Part shown: positions 53,995 to 64,000 of the stretch, in pieces
Layout: every line of letters begins with the position of its first letter
Position numbering within the stretch: the first letter of the stretch is position 1
From: Ustulina deusta
Taxonomy: Eukaryota > Ascomycota > Sordariomycetes > Xylariales > Xylariaceae
Direction: 5' to 3'
Assembly: GCA_023159155.1 (NCBI GenBank)
Contig: JAJNNX010000046.1
Location: 186,001-250,000 of the forward strand
DNA length: 64,000 nucleotides
Translations under genes and position numbers: made by a program
Notes under the pieces: generated by a model
Databases searched by the model: none
Told to the model about the DNA's origin: nothing
The model's input: the letters and a program-made list of their open reading frames with translations, nothing else

Positions 53995-54770
53995 CCCTTA
54001 TTTCATAACGTCCATGATAGTCTACAGCCACTGTAGCCATTGCTAGCGTTCCAAGATTACATGCAGCCTCGGTTACGTAACAATTCCGGTCATGAATTCT
54101 CTGCAATAAAAGAGAGACGGAATTCCTATGCAGATCCTCGGTGATCCTCTGAGGCACCCCTTCAATCAATAGATCTCATGACCTAATCTTCCATAGCGAG
54201 CTGGCAGTTCAAACCTCTCCGTCTTCGAAGTCGGATGAGTAGCAGGACGTGAACCGGTTGCGGGTATCGCGATTATCTCCATGTCCCGTCTCCAGGGTCT
54301 CGGCCTTGGCTCGCTTCGAAGTGATTTTCCTTCCCAGCGCATCGTCGGAGTGGTCGCGATTGAGAAGTGGTTCGTAATGGGCTCTGGCCGTGGTACCATC
54401 CTTGAAGCCGGCATTGGCAGCAAGCTTCTCCCAATTGACCTATTAATGCATTGGTTAGCTATAGCTACGGGGTCTGAGGAGAGTGACATCTACGTACAAC
54501 TGGCTTCGTCTCAAAGCATTCCTAGACTTTGGCGACAGCCATCACGTCGCTTGCAGTGATCCGATCGGAAATCGCGTGGTCGGATGACATTTCGCGTTCG
54601 TATACTATCGAGAAGGCACGTACTTCGGGGATGCGATTGCTGGTGACGTGGGTTGACATTGGGTGTTATTTTGTAAGGAAAGAGTGCAGACAATAAAGTA
54701 TTTAGAGGGTTTGAACAGAAGCAGGGCACCTGCCTGCCCCGCGCGTTAGTGGCAGCCGTTACGTAGCATC
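53995..54770. repeat. Dispersed repeat copy 2 (SANT-gene duplicon)
   Basis: Same unit and orientation as 3650-4410; see that entry for the shared blocks. Confidence 0.8.
54209..54659 (-). pseudogene. Small SANT/Myb-like gene relic, copy 2
   Basis: Starts MSTHVTSNRIPE and continues MSSDHAISDRITASDVMAVA followed by KV, the same TAG stop as copy 1, then ECFETKPV. A GTACGT donor and GCTAAC branch lead to VNWEKLAANAGFKDGTTARA, HYEPLLNRDHSDDALG and an end in FEDGEV. The first intron seen in copy 1 is shortened here. The shared stop means it arose before duplication or is a conserved processing site. Confidence 0.6.
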
Positions 54771-55024
54771 ACCTCGCGACTTGTTTGCAGCTAAGCTAAG
54801 CTAGCAGGCGGGATAATTTCATTCCTTCCACCCTTCCAAAGTATATCTAATATTGCCGAGACTTAGAAAGTATTAATTGCAAGGGGAATCAGTAGTTTCT
54901 ATAGAACAAACTAATAAGCAACGAATGGCGTTTAATATTACATCCCAACTACTTGCTCAGGATAACAAGACAATATAAGTCAAAGGCCATTTTCCCCAGG
55001 CCATTTGCCCTAGGCTGCGCTTGG

Positions 55025-55922
55025 TTATTTGGCGCAGTTCTTGCACAGCGCACCGCTCATGGGATGAGCACGGCTGTTGGCACGCCAGTTCGCGATGAAA
55101 GGCAACAGTAAATCAGCGACCATGGCCTTCTGAGCCGACTTCAGCTCCGTATCGCCGTTGACATAATCATCGTCGGGTGTCCTGATCCACCAATACATGC
55201 GTCCTAGACTTCCGAGATCAACGCGGATTCTGGTGTTCCAACCTCCTTCCTCTGCGCCAGTCTTTTGATACTGTGGCCACACAATATCTAAATTGTTCTG
55301 TTGAGCTTCGGCGGCTAGGAGTGCTTTGCCAAGACGCGCCGGGTTGGAGTCTGGCATCACGGTATTGGCGACACGCTGAAGCTGGAGTAGGGTTTCTTCG
55401 GCCGAAATCTCGGAGTCGTCATGGCTTTGCGATGGAGTGGTAATGGTACCCTCCGGATTGGACCGCCTTTCGATGTGTTCTAACGTAATCGGACCTCTTC
55501 CCCAGCCAAATGTTCCCATAGCGTTCGAGATGTGTACGGGTTGTTCATGGCGCAACGTAACGAAGGCATCGTGGACGTATTGATGTTTAACCCTGCATTA
55601 GATAAATAGTTAGTGCATGACCTGGAAAGCCTCAGTCTAGGAGTATGACATACCAGGTAGCCTCGTTGAGGATGCTTGCCTAAAGCTTCTCCAGATCAGG
55701 GCAGGGTACCCAGACACCGGCGTCTCTACCATCGAGCACATGCTCCTTACCACAGCGTGCGCATGTGGCGACGATGCAGACATGGGCAGTAGCGGGCCGC
55801 CAGTACGGGATATTGGCGCTGGCGGTATTCATAATGTCGTCGCCAGGGTGAGCTTGTATTGAAGGTGAATGCAGCGCGTAGGAGTGTTTCAAATAGGTGC
55901 TATTATCGGGTAGGAGATACAT
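55025..55922 (-). pseudogene. Unknown gene with in-frame TAG, two exons
   Basis: Exons 55922-55654 and 55592-55025 with a 61-nt intron (GTATGT donor, CTAAC branch) would give 278 codons. TAG at 55680-55682 breaks the frame between CPDLEKL and ASILNEATW. The rest is open and looks folded: a possible zinc knuckle CIVATCARCGKEHVLDGRD, then EHIERRSNPEGT and LGRMYWWIRTPDDDYVNGDT, ending ALCKNCAK. CAG to TAG is the simplest cause. Family not recognised. Confidence 0.55.
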
Positions 55923-56545
55923 AGAGGTAGGTAAAGCATTCAGCCAGGCGTGAGGAAGCGAGAAATTGGGAAGGTACGAATGTAATTTCTAGGCTAACCG
56001 TGCCATACCACTAATAACCCACTCTTATTGGAGTCATACAACGCGACTACATAGTGGAACAAGTGTACCATTAGAAAGAGGAATATTTAGGCATTGATAA
56101 TCATATTTAACACGCTCCCCTGTTAACTTATGTGCTACAAAATCGGTGCTATCATTTTCGTCTACACAGCTTCTAGCACCTCTTTTTGGGAAATCTGACG
56201 AATGATTGAGACTGAGAATGTGTAGAGCTAGCCGCGACTTCGTATCGAGCTACGTCATTCCACATTCACCCGATAGTGATCTAGCTGAAAGCCGTCCCTT
56301 GAATTGTTATCCCACCACATTGATCGCGCCAATGACCAAAGCATACCCACAAGCAAATCGAATAGCACAGTGACCAGTTTTCACAAACGGCAAGGCAAGA
56401 ACTGGTCAAAGATCCCATCAGCCCAAATCACATTCGCTTTCGGCATATTCCAATTACCAGACAATGGATCCCGTATCCGTTATCGATGTGTCTTGATACG
56501 CATCAACCAAGACCATCGGGTGTGTTGTTCGAGCAAGCTGCGACT
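55923..56545. other. Intergenic
   Basis: A plus-strand frame at 56304-56738 is open but overlaps a better minus-strand microprotein candidate and lacks family features. No other structure. Confidence 0.35.
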
Positions 56546-56632
56546 TCATTTTGACTCCGTTTTTGATCCTCCACAGAGACCGCAATCGTACGGCCCCTGT
56601 TTGCCACTACCGCCGCATAGTTTACAGACCAT
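56546..56632 (-). CDS. 28-aa double-CxxC microprotein candidate, second locus
   Basis: MVCKLCGGSGKQGPYDCGLC followed by GGSKTESK: two C-x-x-C-G-G motifs ten residues apart, resembling a minimal DnaJ-type zinc finger. It has exactly the same length (28 aa) as the ORF at 8558-8644. The upstream sequence is leader-like and lacks an obvious longer frame. Confidence 0.35.
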   Translation of the reverse strand: MVCKLCGGSGKQGPYDCGLCGGSKTESK

Positions 56633-56990
56633 CGTTCTCTGTGAGGTATTGATCTCGTGGGTATGGAATGCTGAGAATGTAGAAGCCAATTTTGAGGGTG
56701 TTTGTCTGCAGGAAGGGGGAGATCAACGCAGTTTCTAGCAATAGGATATTGCAACGGATAGTTTTAGAGATTTGCGCCGTAGTCGGACAGTTTTAATGAC
56801 TTGACTACTGGGAATTCCTCATATATATATTAGTCTAGCCTGGTTGGGCTGTTACCGAGGCGGATCTCTTCGAGCCCAAGCCACGTGGCGGGGCGAGGGC
56901 GATAATCCACCCCAGGACAGCAATGGAGGAATGCTTCCCACCACCAAATCTCTAGAGTGTCACTGAACCTTACTTCACAAAAGGGACACA

Positions 56991-58420
56991 ATGGCCCAGA
57001 TATGCCCGAGCTGCCATAGGCTTTTTGAATCCAAGTCAGACTTAGAAGGACATGTCAGAAGGCATCAGGTTGGTCTTAGATTTATTGATTGACCAGGCTC
57101 TGGGCTAACATTGTTCTGGTCCCGAATATCCCGCGCAGCTCAGGAAGTCAACGCATGCCAGGTTTGCATCCAGTGTTCACGCTTTATTACGACAAGGCTG
57201 ATGACTATAGTCTCGTTTGGCCCAATCAATCCAAGTTCTCCTCCGTTCCTTAAGCCATTCCACCAACAGCTCAGACAATGAGGCCGACGAAGACGACAGT
57301 GACACTAGTGGCAGCTCGAACGACGAACACATTAGCAACTCGGATGAGGAAGACGGTAATGAAACCGATAGTTTTGGTGACAACATCTTGGCCACCAAAA
57401 AGGGAACCAGGAAGTGCCCCGAGTCTGGCTGCAACAAGGGCCCTTTTACTAGGAAAGAGCTCAAACGACATTATGATGTTCGTAAGTCTTTCCTGGCTTT
57501 TCTCCAGCAATTGAACGTATTGGGCTGATTGAAATACAGACGTTCTTTGTCTTGAGAGATGTGCTTTCTGCGGGAAAAAGCTGAAACGAGTTTCGCAAAT
57601 TAAAAGGCATCACAGTGAATGTCGAGAATTACGCGCAAAGAAGAACCTTGATTCATTCCGGGATACGATACGGGAGGCAAAAGAGCGGCGAGATAGACTA
57701 TACATCCTAGCATCTAAACAGCTTCGATTCGCTTTGCAGTTGAGTACTGAAAATGTGGAAGGTACTTCTGAGGACCGGAGGGCCCCGCGGCGTGCGAAGC
57801 AAAAGCGAGAACGAGAACGAGAGATGGAAGCCGACATCGTGCCTAGTAAGCGAGGACGGGCAACTGATAACAACACAGATACGGACCGCTTCGCACTTAC
57901 CCCCATTTTGATGGATGCGAGTACTATGGCATGCCCCTCTGGTTTGCAACCAACGCTACGCTTTGTACTTAGTAACTTACTAATTTCACCTACAGACAAC
58001 GTTGATATGCGAAATCCGTGGTTAAATAATACGGGGTTCGAGGCTAACGCCCCTATAATTACGAGTCATAACTTTGGTTTCTCTCCAAGCGTGCGCGACT
58101 TCGGGCTTAGGGAAAACGAAGCTACCCAAAGCGATTATTCATATTTGCCTCCGATGTCCACAGAAGCAGACTACATGAGTCTCGGTAGCTCCGCGACGGA
58201 TCACCTTGACGCAGCCCTCGCGCCAGCGTCGCTTTTATACACGACAGCTTCACTGCCCCGGGCTCCGACGCTTTCGGTGCATACGGTAGATGGGACGTCA
58301 TCATATCCAACAATGCCACTTTCACGAGCTCCGACTCTTTCCGTACATACATTCGATGGGCCATCCCTACCTCCAGGCACCAGTCATTATACGAGCATGC
58401 CACACCAACCATCGCTGTAA
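56991..58420 (+). CDS. C2H2 zinc-finger transcription-factor-like protein, four exons
   Basis: Spliced model 56991-57068, 57144-57161, 57211-57481, 57540-58420 (415 aa), including an 18-nt micro-exon (EVNACQ). Two introns use GTTGGT and GTTTGC donors. Fingers: CPSCHRLFESKSDLEGHVRR then H; CPESGCNKGPFTRKELKRH; CAFCGKKLKRVSQIKRHH. An acidic Ser/Asp stretch (EADEDDSDTSGSSNDE) separates fingers 1 and 2. A basic helix follows finger 3 (LRAKKNLDSFRDTIREAKER). The tail has two repeats of RAPTLSVHT-x-DG. Probably a nuclear regulator; targets unknown. Confidence 0.7.
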
Positions 58421-58584
58421 AGGCTGCTGACTATGTCCGCGCCAAGGAAGATACGGGTTACTAGGTATTGTCACATTGTTGTACATACAAATTTAGCATA
58501 GGGTGAACTTTATTGAGTCGTAGGAAGTGCATAGCATTAGCATACTTTGTCGACATAGCCAGACGCCCGGCTGGACAAATTCAC

Positions 58585-59404
58585 TCACTCCAGCCTCTGG
58601 CCAGTTTCTTGGCCTCCCACGAACGTGAAATTTGTGTTCAATCTTTGTTGCAATTCATCAACTTTTGCTTTTATCTCATCAGACGCAGGGAGGTCCATCT
58701 TGGCCCAGAACTGTATTTCGGCCTCGGCAGCGAATCCAATGTTGAAGACATATCCGTTGAGGATAGTGAAACCTAGTCGACCATCCAGGAGAACCCTGCA
58801 ATATGTAAGATTCCATTACCAAAGATTTCTTTCACAGTAACCTTACAATCCACCCTGTTTCATTTCAACAGTCTTTTCGACAATTCCATGTCTTCTCATC
58901 TGCGTACGAGGGAGAGCAAGTAGACCCCAGTCTTTGCCCTCGGATTCCTCCAGAGATTTCGATTCTTTTGCGTCAACGTTTTGGAGATGTGTGCCTTCGT
59001 AGAATACGACAGATGAATCGGGGCCCCATAGCTGGATGAGTATAGTAGGCATTTGCTGGCCGAGTCGGTTGTGGAAGAAGAACGCAAGATTGGGAGGGAG
59101 TTTGTCGCTATACACTTTAATCAGGCCCCAGCGCGGTCGATCGATCGTAGATTCAACAACACTTCGTATATCCTAGAGACTATTAGGACGGTTGTTTCAA
59201 GCAATTTCTCGGCGTACAGCAAACCTTATTGTCCAATGTGTTTTGAGCACAAAAGTCCAGGCCATATGGGGTCTTAAAGGGTAAGCCTCTTTGATCGAAG
59301 TCGCTAACCCGTTTTCCGACCAGTGCATCTTCCAAGACGAAGAAGCCGTAGGTCCGGAGGCACATTAATGCGTCAGCTGATGAGAAGGAACATGGTAAAG
59401 CCAT
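58585..59404 (-). CDS. Hypothetical protein, three exons
   Basis: Spliced model 59404-59225, 59172-58847, 58795-58585 (238 aa) with introns of 52 and 51 nt; the first donor is GTTTGC. The product has a mixed fold (MCLRTYGFFVLEDALVGKRV, LIQLWGPDSSVVFYEGTHLQ, RLGFTILNGYVFNIGFAAEA). It ends with a short helix (DEIKAKVDELQQRL). The frame is also open upstream, so the start is uncertain. No family recognised. Confidence 0.55.
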
Positions 59405-59852
59405 GGCCGCTCGCGATGCTCAGTCGAAGCAACATATCGCCTGATGCTCTAATCTTTCGGCAAGTAAAATCCTGGATGGCGGGGTAAGTTGCTAGCCGGA
59501 GACTTATATGGGCACGTGCTATCTGTGACATCCCAAGTATCTGCCTAATATGCAATTATTGTCACATGATCACAACTATCAAAGTGTCAAATGGTTAACA
59601 AATTGTGTCACTTCAACGTAGCTTAGTTGATTTACTAGAAGAAATCCTTCCGGATTAATAAAGTACAAATAATCTAAGTTGTCTATATATTATAAGGTTT
59701 TGCCTGATTGATCATTCAGTTATAATTGATGATATGTTGAATGTGGTCCGTGCCACAGCCATTTAGATAGCTCTTGCCCTTCGCCAGGTCATACGCTTAG
59801 CTCCTAAATAACTAAGCCTACGCCACGACCTTTGGGGCGGGTAAGCTAGTGA
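59405..59852. other. Intergenic
   Basis: AT-rich spacer up to the MITE-like element; nothing recognised. Confidence 0.4.
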
Positions 59853-60415
59853 GGCCGGAGGTTTACTGCCCTTATATACACACATAGACCACATAGACCA
59901 CAGAGACCACGAAGGCCACATAGACCACGAAGGCTATATAGACCATACAGACCACGAAGGCTATATAGACCATACAGACCACGAAGGCTATACAGATACA
60001 CGGGGCTAGGGGTGGCCTTCGGCCCCCCCCTAGCCCCGTGCTTGAAAGGGGGGGTGCCCACACGCCCTCCGTCCGGCCCCCGGTCCCCCCAGTGGCTAGG
60101 TAGGTGGCTAGGTATATGGCTGGGCAGGTGGCTTGGGCGTCCTTATCAAAAGCGGACTATGGCTGTCCTGCACCCAATCAAAGGGGTTAAAAATAGCAAG
60201 GTACATGATTATCCTATTGCGGAAAAACTAACTTCTTTTCGGCCTGCCTGAAATTTTCGATCCCCCAAACCCCCTTTAAGGTCTATTATTACACTACACT
60301 ACGTATTCTACGAATACTCCGCTACGTACGTAATAGCCCGTTTTAACATAACGTTAGGTATTACTACTTAACTACGTATTCTTCGAATACTATGCTAAGC
60401 AGTAAACCTCCGGCC
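59853..60415. mobile_element. MITE-like non-coding element with 17-bp terminal inverted repeats
   Basis: GGCCGGAGGTTTACTGC at 59853-59869 and its perfect reverse complement at 60399-60415 bound 563 bp without a gene. Inside are a minisatellite built on AGACCACGAAGGCTATATAG (about 59885-59995), a GC-rich hairpin (59999-60040) and AT-rich palindromic motifs around ACTACGTATTC. I saw no clear target-site duplication. Confidence 0.65.
59999..60040. repeat. GC-rich hairpin inside the MITE-like element
   Basis: CACGGGGCTAGGGG at 59999-60012 pairs perfectly with 60027-60040. The loop itself contains GGCC-TTC-GGCC, so almost the whole 42 nt can fold. Its outer bases CACGGG/CCCGTG match those of the hairpin at 37129-37170. 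Confidence 0.9.
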
Positions 60416-60556
60416 ACATACCCCAACATTATTTATTGGCATGCATGATTGGCGCCCTAGTCAACAAAAAACCTACACAGCCAACAGTACCCGATTGGCC
60501 CGGCAGTTCACTTTCTACGTTCCAGCCCTGGCAAAGATCTACACTAAAAATAGACG

Positions 60557-60682
60557 TTGATACACGACACATGGCACACGACACATGGCACACGACACAT
60601 GGCACACGGCACACGGCACACGGCACACCACACACCACACACCACACACCATACACCATACACCATACACCATACACCATAC
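60557..60682. repeat. Compound microsatellite
   Basis: Runs of (ACACATGGCACACG), then (GGCACAC), (CACACCA) and (CATACAC) follow one another, apparently by stepwise mutation of one unit. Confidence 0.9.
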
Positions 60683-61644
60683 GATTTAGACCCACTTGTT
60701 TATGGACTCGTGCTATGACATTTGTCCTCCCGGGTCTCGTAGATGCACTACGACCAGATAATACTAGGTTAGGCTAGGCTCGTATTCAACCTATCGAATA
60801 CCTCAATTTTCAGGTTTGCGCAGCATTATGGGACGTACCCCAAGTGTAGCGTCCAGCATTTGACTTTTTGATTGCTAAAGCACCATGATGCGAAGCATGC
60901 ACGGCACAACGCAATTACTGATTATGTTCCATTTCGCGAAACACACTTAGACTTGGCGAAACTGTGCCTTGCCAAAGTTACGTAACGTCAAGATAGCCCG
61001 GAAATTCAGGAAAGTGGTGATTATTTTGAATATCTCGATCGACGAGTCAGGTCTGGGTTTTTTATATGAGTACAATGATTTCAATGCTTGTCAGCCTTCA
61101 ATCCACGCAGCCCGATACATAAGGCTAAGGTAGGTTCTGTAGTTTCCAACCCTTGTGTCGTCGACTTTAATTACTACGCTAGCTACCAGGGGCAATGTAA
61201 GAACAACGGCGAAGATGAGTAGTAATATGAGATTCTTCTGGCTTCGGGAAGCTGGCTATTTGCGAGCCACTTACTTGTGTAGATTCGCTGGCAGAGTTCT
61301 TATAGAGCCTTGACTAAGAGTGTTTATAAAACATTGTACAGTATCACTACGCTTTACAGAAACCTATATTTTGTCTACAAGACCATCTATGCATAATACA
61401 GATGTAAGCTGTCTACATTTCAGAAACGATATTTCGTATTATAGTCGCAGGAACCGCAGTAGCATATAATTACCGAATTGGGGAATAATGACGAACTCGG
61501 GTCATTGTTAAAGCTTCACTTTCATGGTATAATAGTTGCTGCAGATGCATAATAACATTCCGGGGCCAGTCTCGCTAATGTATGATCCTAGACGGGCTTG
61601 ATACTTATGTTGATCAACTTTGGGGAAGATATAGTACCTACAAT
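60683..61644. other. Intergenic
   Basis: No gene, repeat or transposon trace recognised. Confidence 0.4.
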
Positions 61645-61990
61645 AGCTGTCCAAATTTGACATCTTGCATTAGCAAGGTTCGCTAATACTGTCAAGCCTC
61701 TTTCATGCACGTTCTGTTGCTGTTGGTTCGTTGGAGAAACAACGATGGGAAGATATCCAAGGTTCGTCTAAAAGGAAACCAGCGGACAACTAATACTTGG
61801 CATGGTCTGTAAAAGCATAAGTATATCTTCATCCTCATCTTCAATATCGCAACAGCACTGCTATCCAACAATCTTCCCTTGAACACTCCTTCATCAATCC
61901 TTTGATTCTTGCACTGGCCACAAACCGTCCCGCCTCCTGCACCTATCACACAAGTTCCCGCAAGGCGTCATCAGCATTCTTAGTATTGTT
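61645..61990 (+). promoter_or_regulatory. Conserved upstream region of gene A, copy at 61.7 kb
   Basis: Partner of 9650-10010 (see there). A further short match (ACCAGCGCTNTANATCT) lies downstream at about 62023-62040, corresponding to 10016-10031. Confidence 0.7.
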
Positions 61991-62275
61991 ACGGCTGGCA
62001 AACTCTCTACTTGTTTTTTTACACCAGCGCTATATATCTATATAAGGCAAGATCTCATGATCTGGTGACACTAAAGGTATGTCCCTGTGTTTTGTACGCT
62101 ACTTACTTTGAACCGATATCATGCTAACACTCTATTAAGAGCAGAGTTCATAGAGTCGCCCGAGAACGAAGAACGCCTCCCAGCCCAAGACTGTGCAGAC
62201 CTAGCAAAGTTCCAGGCCACGAAAGTGCAATACATTACGACATACCCAAAACCGGTGACATACGCAACACTCGCT

Positions 62276-62536
62276 ATGCCTAACAGTGAAGTTGTTGTTA
62301 ATGGGGGAAGCGAAAAAGAGGGAGGCGAGAAGGAGAGTAGTCAGTCTGACAATACTGGCGCTGATTCCTCGGGGCAGGATGGCAACACGGGCTCAATCGA
62401 AGCCTCGGACGAATCGCTCCAAGAACATGACAAGGAAGCTTTGGACAATCTAGGGTTTGACACAGATGAAAAGGTATAGTAAGGCTGCCTCTTCTTATAT
62501 ACTTCCTAGTCACACTCTAAACTAAAATAGGCTTGA
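62276..62536 (+). CDS. Cassette gene A, copy 2 (67-aa acidic protein)
   Basis: Spliced model 62276-62473 and 62531-62536 with a 57-nt intron (GTATAG donor, AATAG acceptor). The product is MPNSEVVVNGGSEKEGGEKE...SLQEHDKEALDNLGFDTDEK plus Ala. It shares with the 46-kb copy the start MP, the acidic Glu/Ser/Asp-rich body, the end motif E-H-x-K-E-x-L-x-x-LGFD and the intron position. The frame is open upstream to 62087, but the MP start agrees with all copies. Confidence 0.65.
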
Positions 62537-62926
62537 TGGCGTGCGCAACGGGATGAAGATGCCGTGATGGTGTTAAAAAGATCCTATTTAATACTCGGCC
62601 TTCGAATTCAACATTCGACCATTTGTTGATACTTGTAGCAATTCAAGGGAAAGAATCTCAAGATGTAGTTACTATAGACTTACTCAACAATGAACTTACT
62701 GTCACGTGCCTTCGCTAGTCCAGCGCCCTAGGATTGGCTGCCAGTCGCTCCACATTTGGGCTCCAACTAGGTCAAGATAATGGATCGACCAGAGTTTCCC
62801 CCGTTGCGCATCCGTAATTCGAGTAGCTAGCTGTTTAAAGGCTGTAGAAAACTCGTTCATGATTCACGCCCACTGTTTCTTTTCTGATCTTATTTGTTTA
62901 TTTGGTGATGGTCTGTCAATCCTACG
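62537..62926. promoter_or_regulatory. Spacer between genes A and B, copy 2
   Basis: Contains the block from ACTGTCACGTGCCTTCG to TTTCCCCCGTTGCGCA, shared with the 46-kb cassette, including the CACGTG palindrome. Unlike the other copy, the PEFPxLR frame is closed here. Confidence 0.4.
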
Positions 62927-63484
62927 ATGTACGTGCTCGCGACTTCCCCCGAATTTCAGTTTTTTGCGTTTTGGAGATATCAGCTCGATGAGCTAAGTTC
63001 ACTGGAAAATGGACACTGCAGATTGGAGTTGGAAAGATTCCCTGAAATACTGAAAAACATGATTCGTAAATATAACGAAGACGGGCTGGTAAGTCTGGTC
63101 AACATTAGACTATGTGCATTATCTAATTGCTAATAGCCAGGCGAACTCCGCAATTTTGCGGAGAAGAAAGGCTACCGCATAGGGCCTCATACCATGGGAC
63201 CAGATCTCCTATGGGTAGACAGCAGCAGCAGTTTCCCGGCTTCACATCCTCCTACCTCTCGATGTTATGTACTTTTGGCAGTCAACCCTCCTGAACGTCC
63301 AGCGACAAATACGCCTGCCAAAACGATGCTTACTGTTCAGTCCGTAAATGATGGATCTACTGTTGTCGAAGTTGAGTGGCATGTTGGATATGTCTACCTA
63401 TTGGAAGAGAGTGAGGTGGCCACAGTGTCTAATGGAGGCATCGCATTTGTCGGTATTCAGTACGCCACCCAGCCTGTGTCGTAA
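62927..63484 (+). CDS. Cassette gene B, copy 2 (169 aa, unknown)
   Basis: Spliced model 62927-63088 and 63137-63484 with a 48-nt intron. It starts MYVLATSPEFQFFAFWRYQL, then FPEILKNMIRKYNEDGL, LPGELRNFAEKKGYRIGP, MGPDLLWVDSSSSFPASHPP and VVEVEWHVGYVYLLEESEVA. Full-length match to 45770-46325 with most changes conservative at protein level, which argues for selection. Probably a small soluble alpha/beta protein; no known domain. Confidence 0.75.
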
Positions 63485-63495
63485 AAAATTATTGA

Positions 63496-64000
63496 TTACA
63501 TAGAGGGCTCCCACCCGGAGACGTGGTGGTCGAATCCAAGATCGAATTGATCCCCGCCGCGGTGTAAAAGGCCATCTCCCGACATGTCGTGACCAAAGTC
63601 AAGAAAGCTAAACTGATTAGAATCCTGCGTATAATGTTAATTTCCAGCTCTCGGGCTTTATGGAATATAGAGTGGTACCTACATTTTCAACATGCATGTT
63701 GGATGTCTCCGGGTAGGCTGAGGATTCTATGGTTTTTTCAAAGTCGTTCTTGAGTGATAGGTCGAGCCAGATTTCGCCTTCATTCCTTGTTTGAACCAAG
63801 TTCCATTCCCCGTTAGGGGGCATGTGCTGTAAGCCAACTTTCAAGGGAAGTTCCTTGAAAGTTCCTATGCCGCTAAAAGACTGAAGAGCGGAGAGGTTTT
63901 TGAGGCCTAACTCTTGACTAATCCTTGTCTCACTAATAACATTAGCTACAGCTGTCTCATGAAGGCATCACGATACATACTTTTCCCCGAAAAGCCAGCT
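63496..64000 (-). CDS. Hypothetical protein, 5' end beyond window
   Basis: Three exon parts read in phase from the right edge. The edge piece ends WLFGEN, followed by an intron (GTATGT donor, GCTAAT branch). The next exon reads ETRISQELGLKNLSALQSFS and EGEIWLDLSLKNDFEKTIES. A second intron (GTAGGT donor) precedes the last exon, FSFLDFGHDMSGDGLLHRGG, ending WEPSM at 63496. Convergent with gene B, 11 bp between stops. Not recognised. Confidence 0.5.

Noticed and set aside
56304..56738. 144-aa plus-strand ORF
   Set aside because: No recognisable fold or family, and composition typical of an antisense shadow; the minus strand has the more convincing Cys-motif ORF.
60425..60777. 113-aa His/Thr-rich ORF over the microsatellite
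   Set aside because: The frame exists only because of the ACAC-type repeats; no coding sequence outside them.
62087..62275. N-terminal extension of gene A copy 2 in the same frame
   Set aside because: The other two copies start at the ATG-CCT and have unrelated sequence upstream.

Overview
The window reads as accessory or subtelomeric DNA of a filamentous ascomycete (Pezizomycotina, probably a Sordariomycete). The evidence is short spliceosomal introns (mostly 43-60 nt, GTAAGT/GTATGT donors, CTAAC/CTGAC branch sites), a FunK1 fungal-type kinase, two HET-domain genes, a DUF3295-type protein, a BTB protein, pogo/Fot-type and Tad1/LINE-type transposon sequence, PIF1 helicase relics and a (CCCTAA)n telomere tract. 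Most gene models below are spliced models that I built by hand; I kept one only where splice sites, reading phase and total length agreed.

Layout. 1-2252: FunK1 kinase open at the left edge, broken by an in-frame TAG. 3.8-5.7 kb: decayed small SANT/Myb-like gene next to a decayed pogo transposase. 6.4-8.7 kb: C2H2 protein, an unknown gene and a 28-aa double-CxxC ORF. 9-12.7 kb: 56-bp tandem repeat, a remnant of a small acidic gene with its conserved promoter, and two unknown genes overlapping tail to tail. 13.4-15.3 kb: Ras GTPase and DUF3295-type gene. 15.7-18.9 kb: small, partly duplicated genes, including one with a 12-bp coding minisatellite and two membrane proteins. 19.4-23 kb: an ABC transporter cut off at an interstitial telomere tract, followed by a 5'-truncated zinc-finger/HET fusion. 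24-26.5 kb: unknown gene, PIF1-tail repeat, BTB gene. 29-30 kb: coiled-coil/C2H2 protein. 30.3-32.9 kb: no gene recognised. 33-36 kb: MADS-like small gene, second PIF1-tail repeat, FG/SG-rich protein. 37.2-39.8 kb: an intact 866-aa J-domain plus 17-zinc-finger protein. 40-43.5 kb: truncated PIF1 helicase and a bZIP factor. 45.7-50 kb: an acidic-protein/gene-B cassette with an intact pogo element in its upstream region, then a LINE-SNF2 chimeric ORF. 51-53 kb: frameshifted HET gene. 53.5-59.4 kb: second SANT relic, broken gene, second 28-aa CxxC ORF, C2H2 factor and an unknown gene. 59.8-60.7 kb: MITE-like element and microsatellite. 61.6-64 kb: second copy of the A/B cassette and an unknown gene running off the right edge.

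The most unusual items are the J-domain/zinc-finger fusion; the telomere tract that joins two truncated genes; the duplicated two-gene cassette A/B (57-67 aa acidic protein plus a 168-169 aa protein) with a third remnant sharing the same promoter; and the in-frame LINE-SNF2 chimera. Several genes carry nonsense codons that fit CpA-to-TpA change (RIP-like), in keeping with a decaying, repeat-rich compartment.
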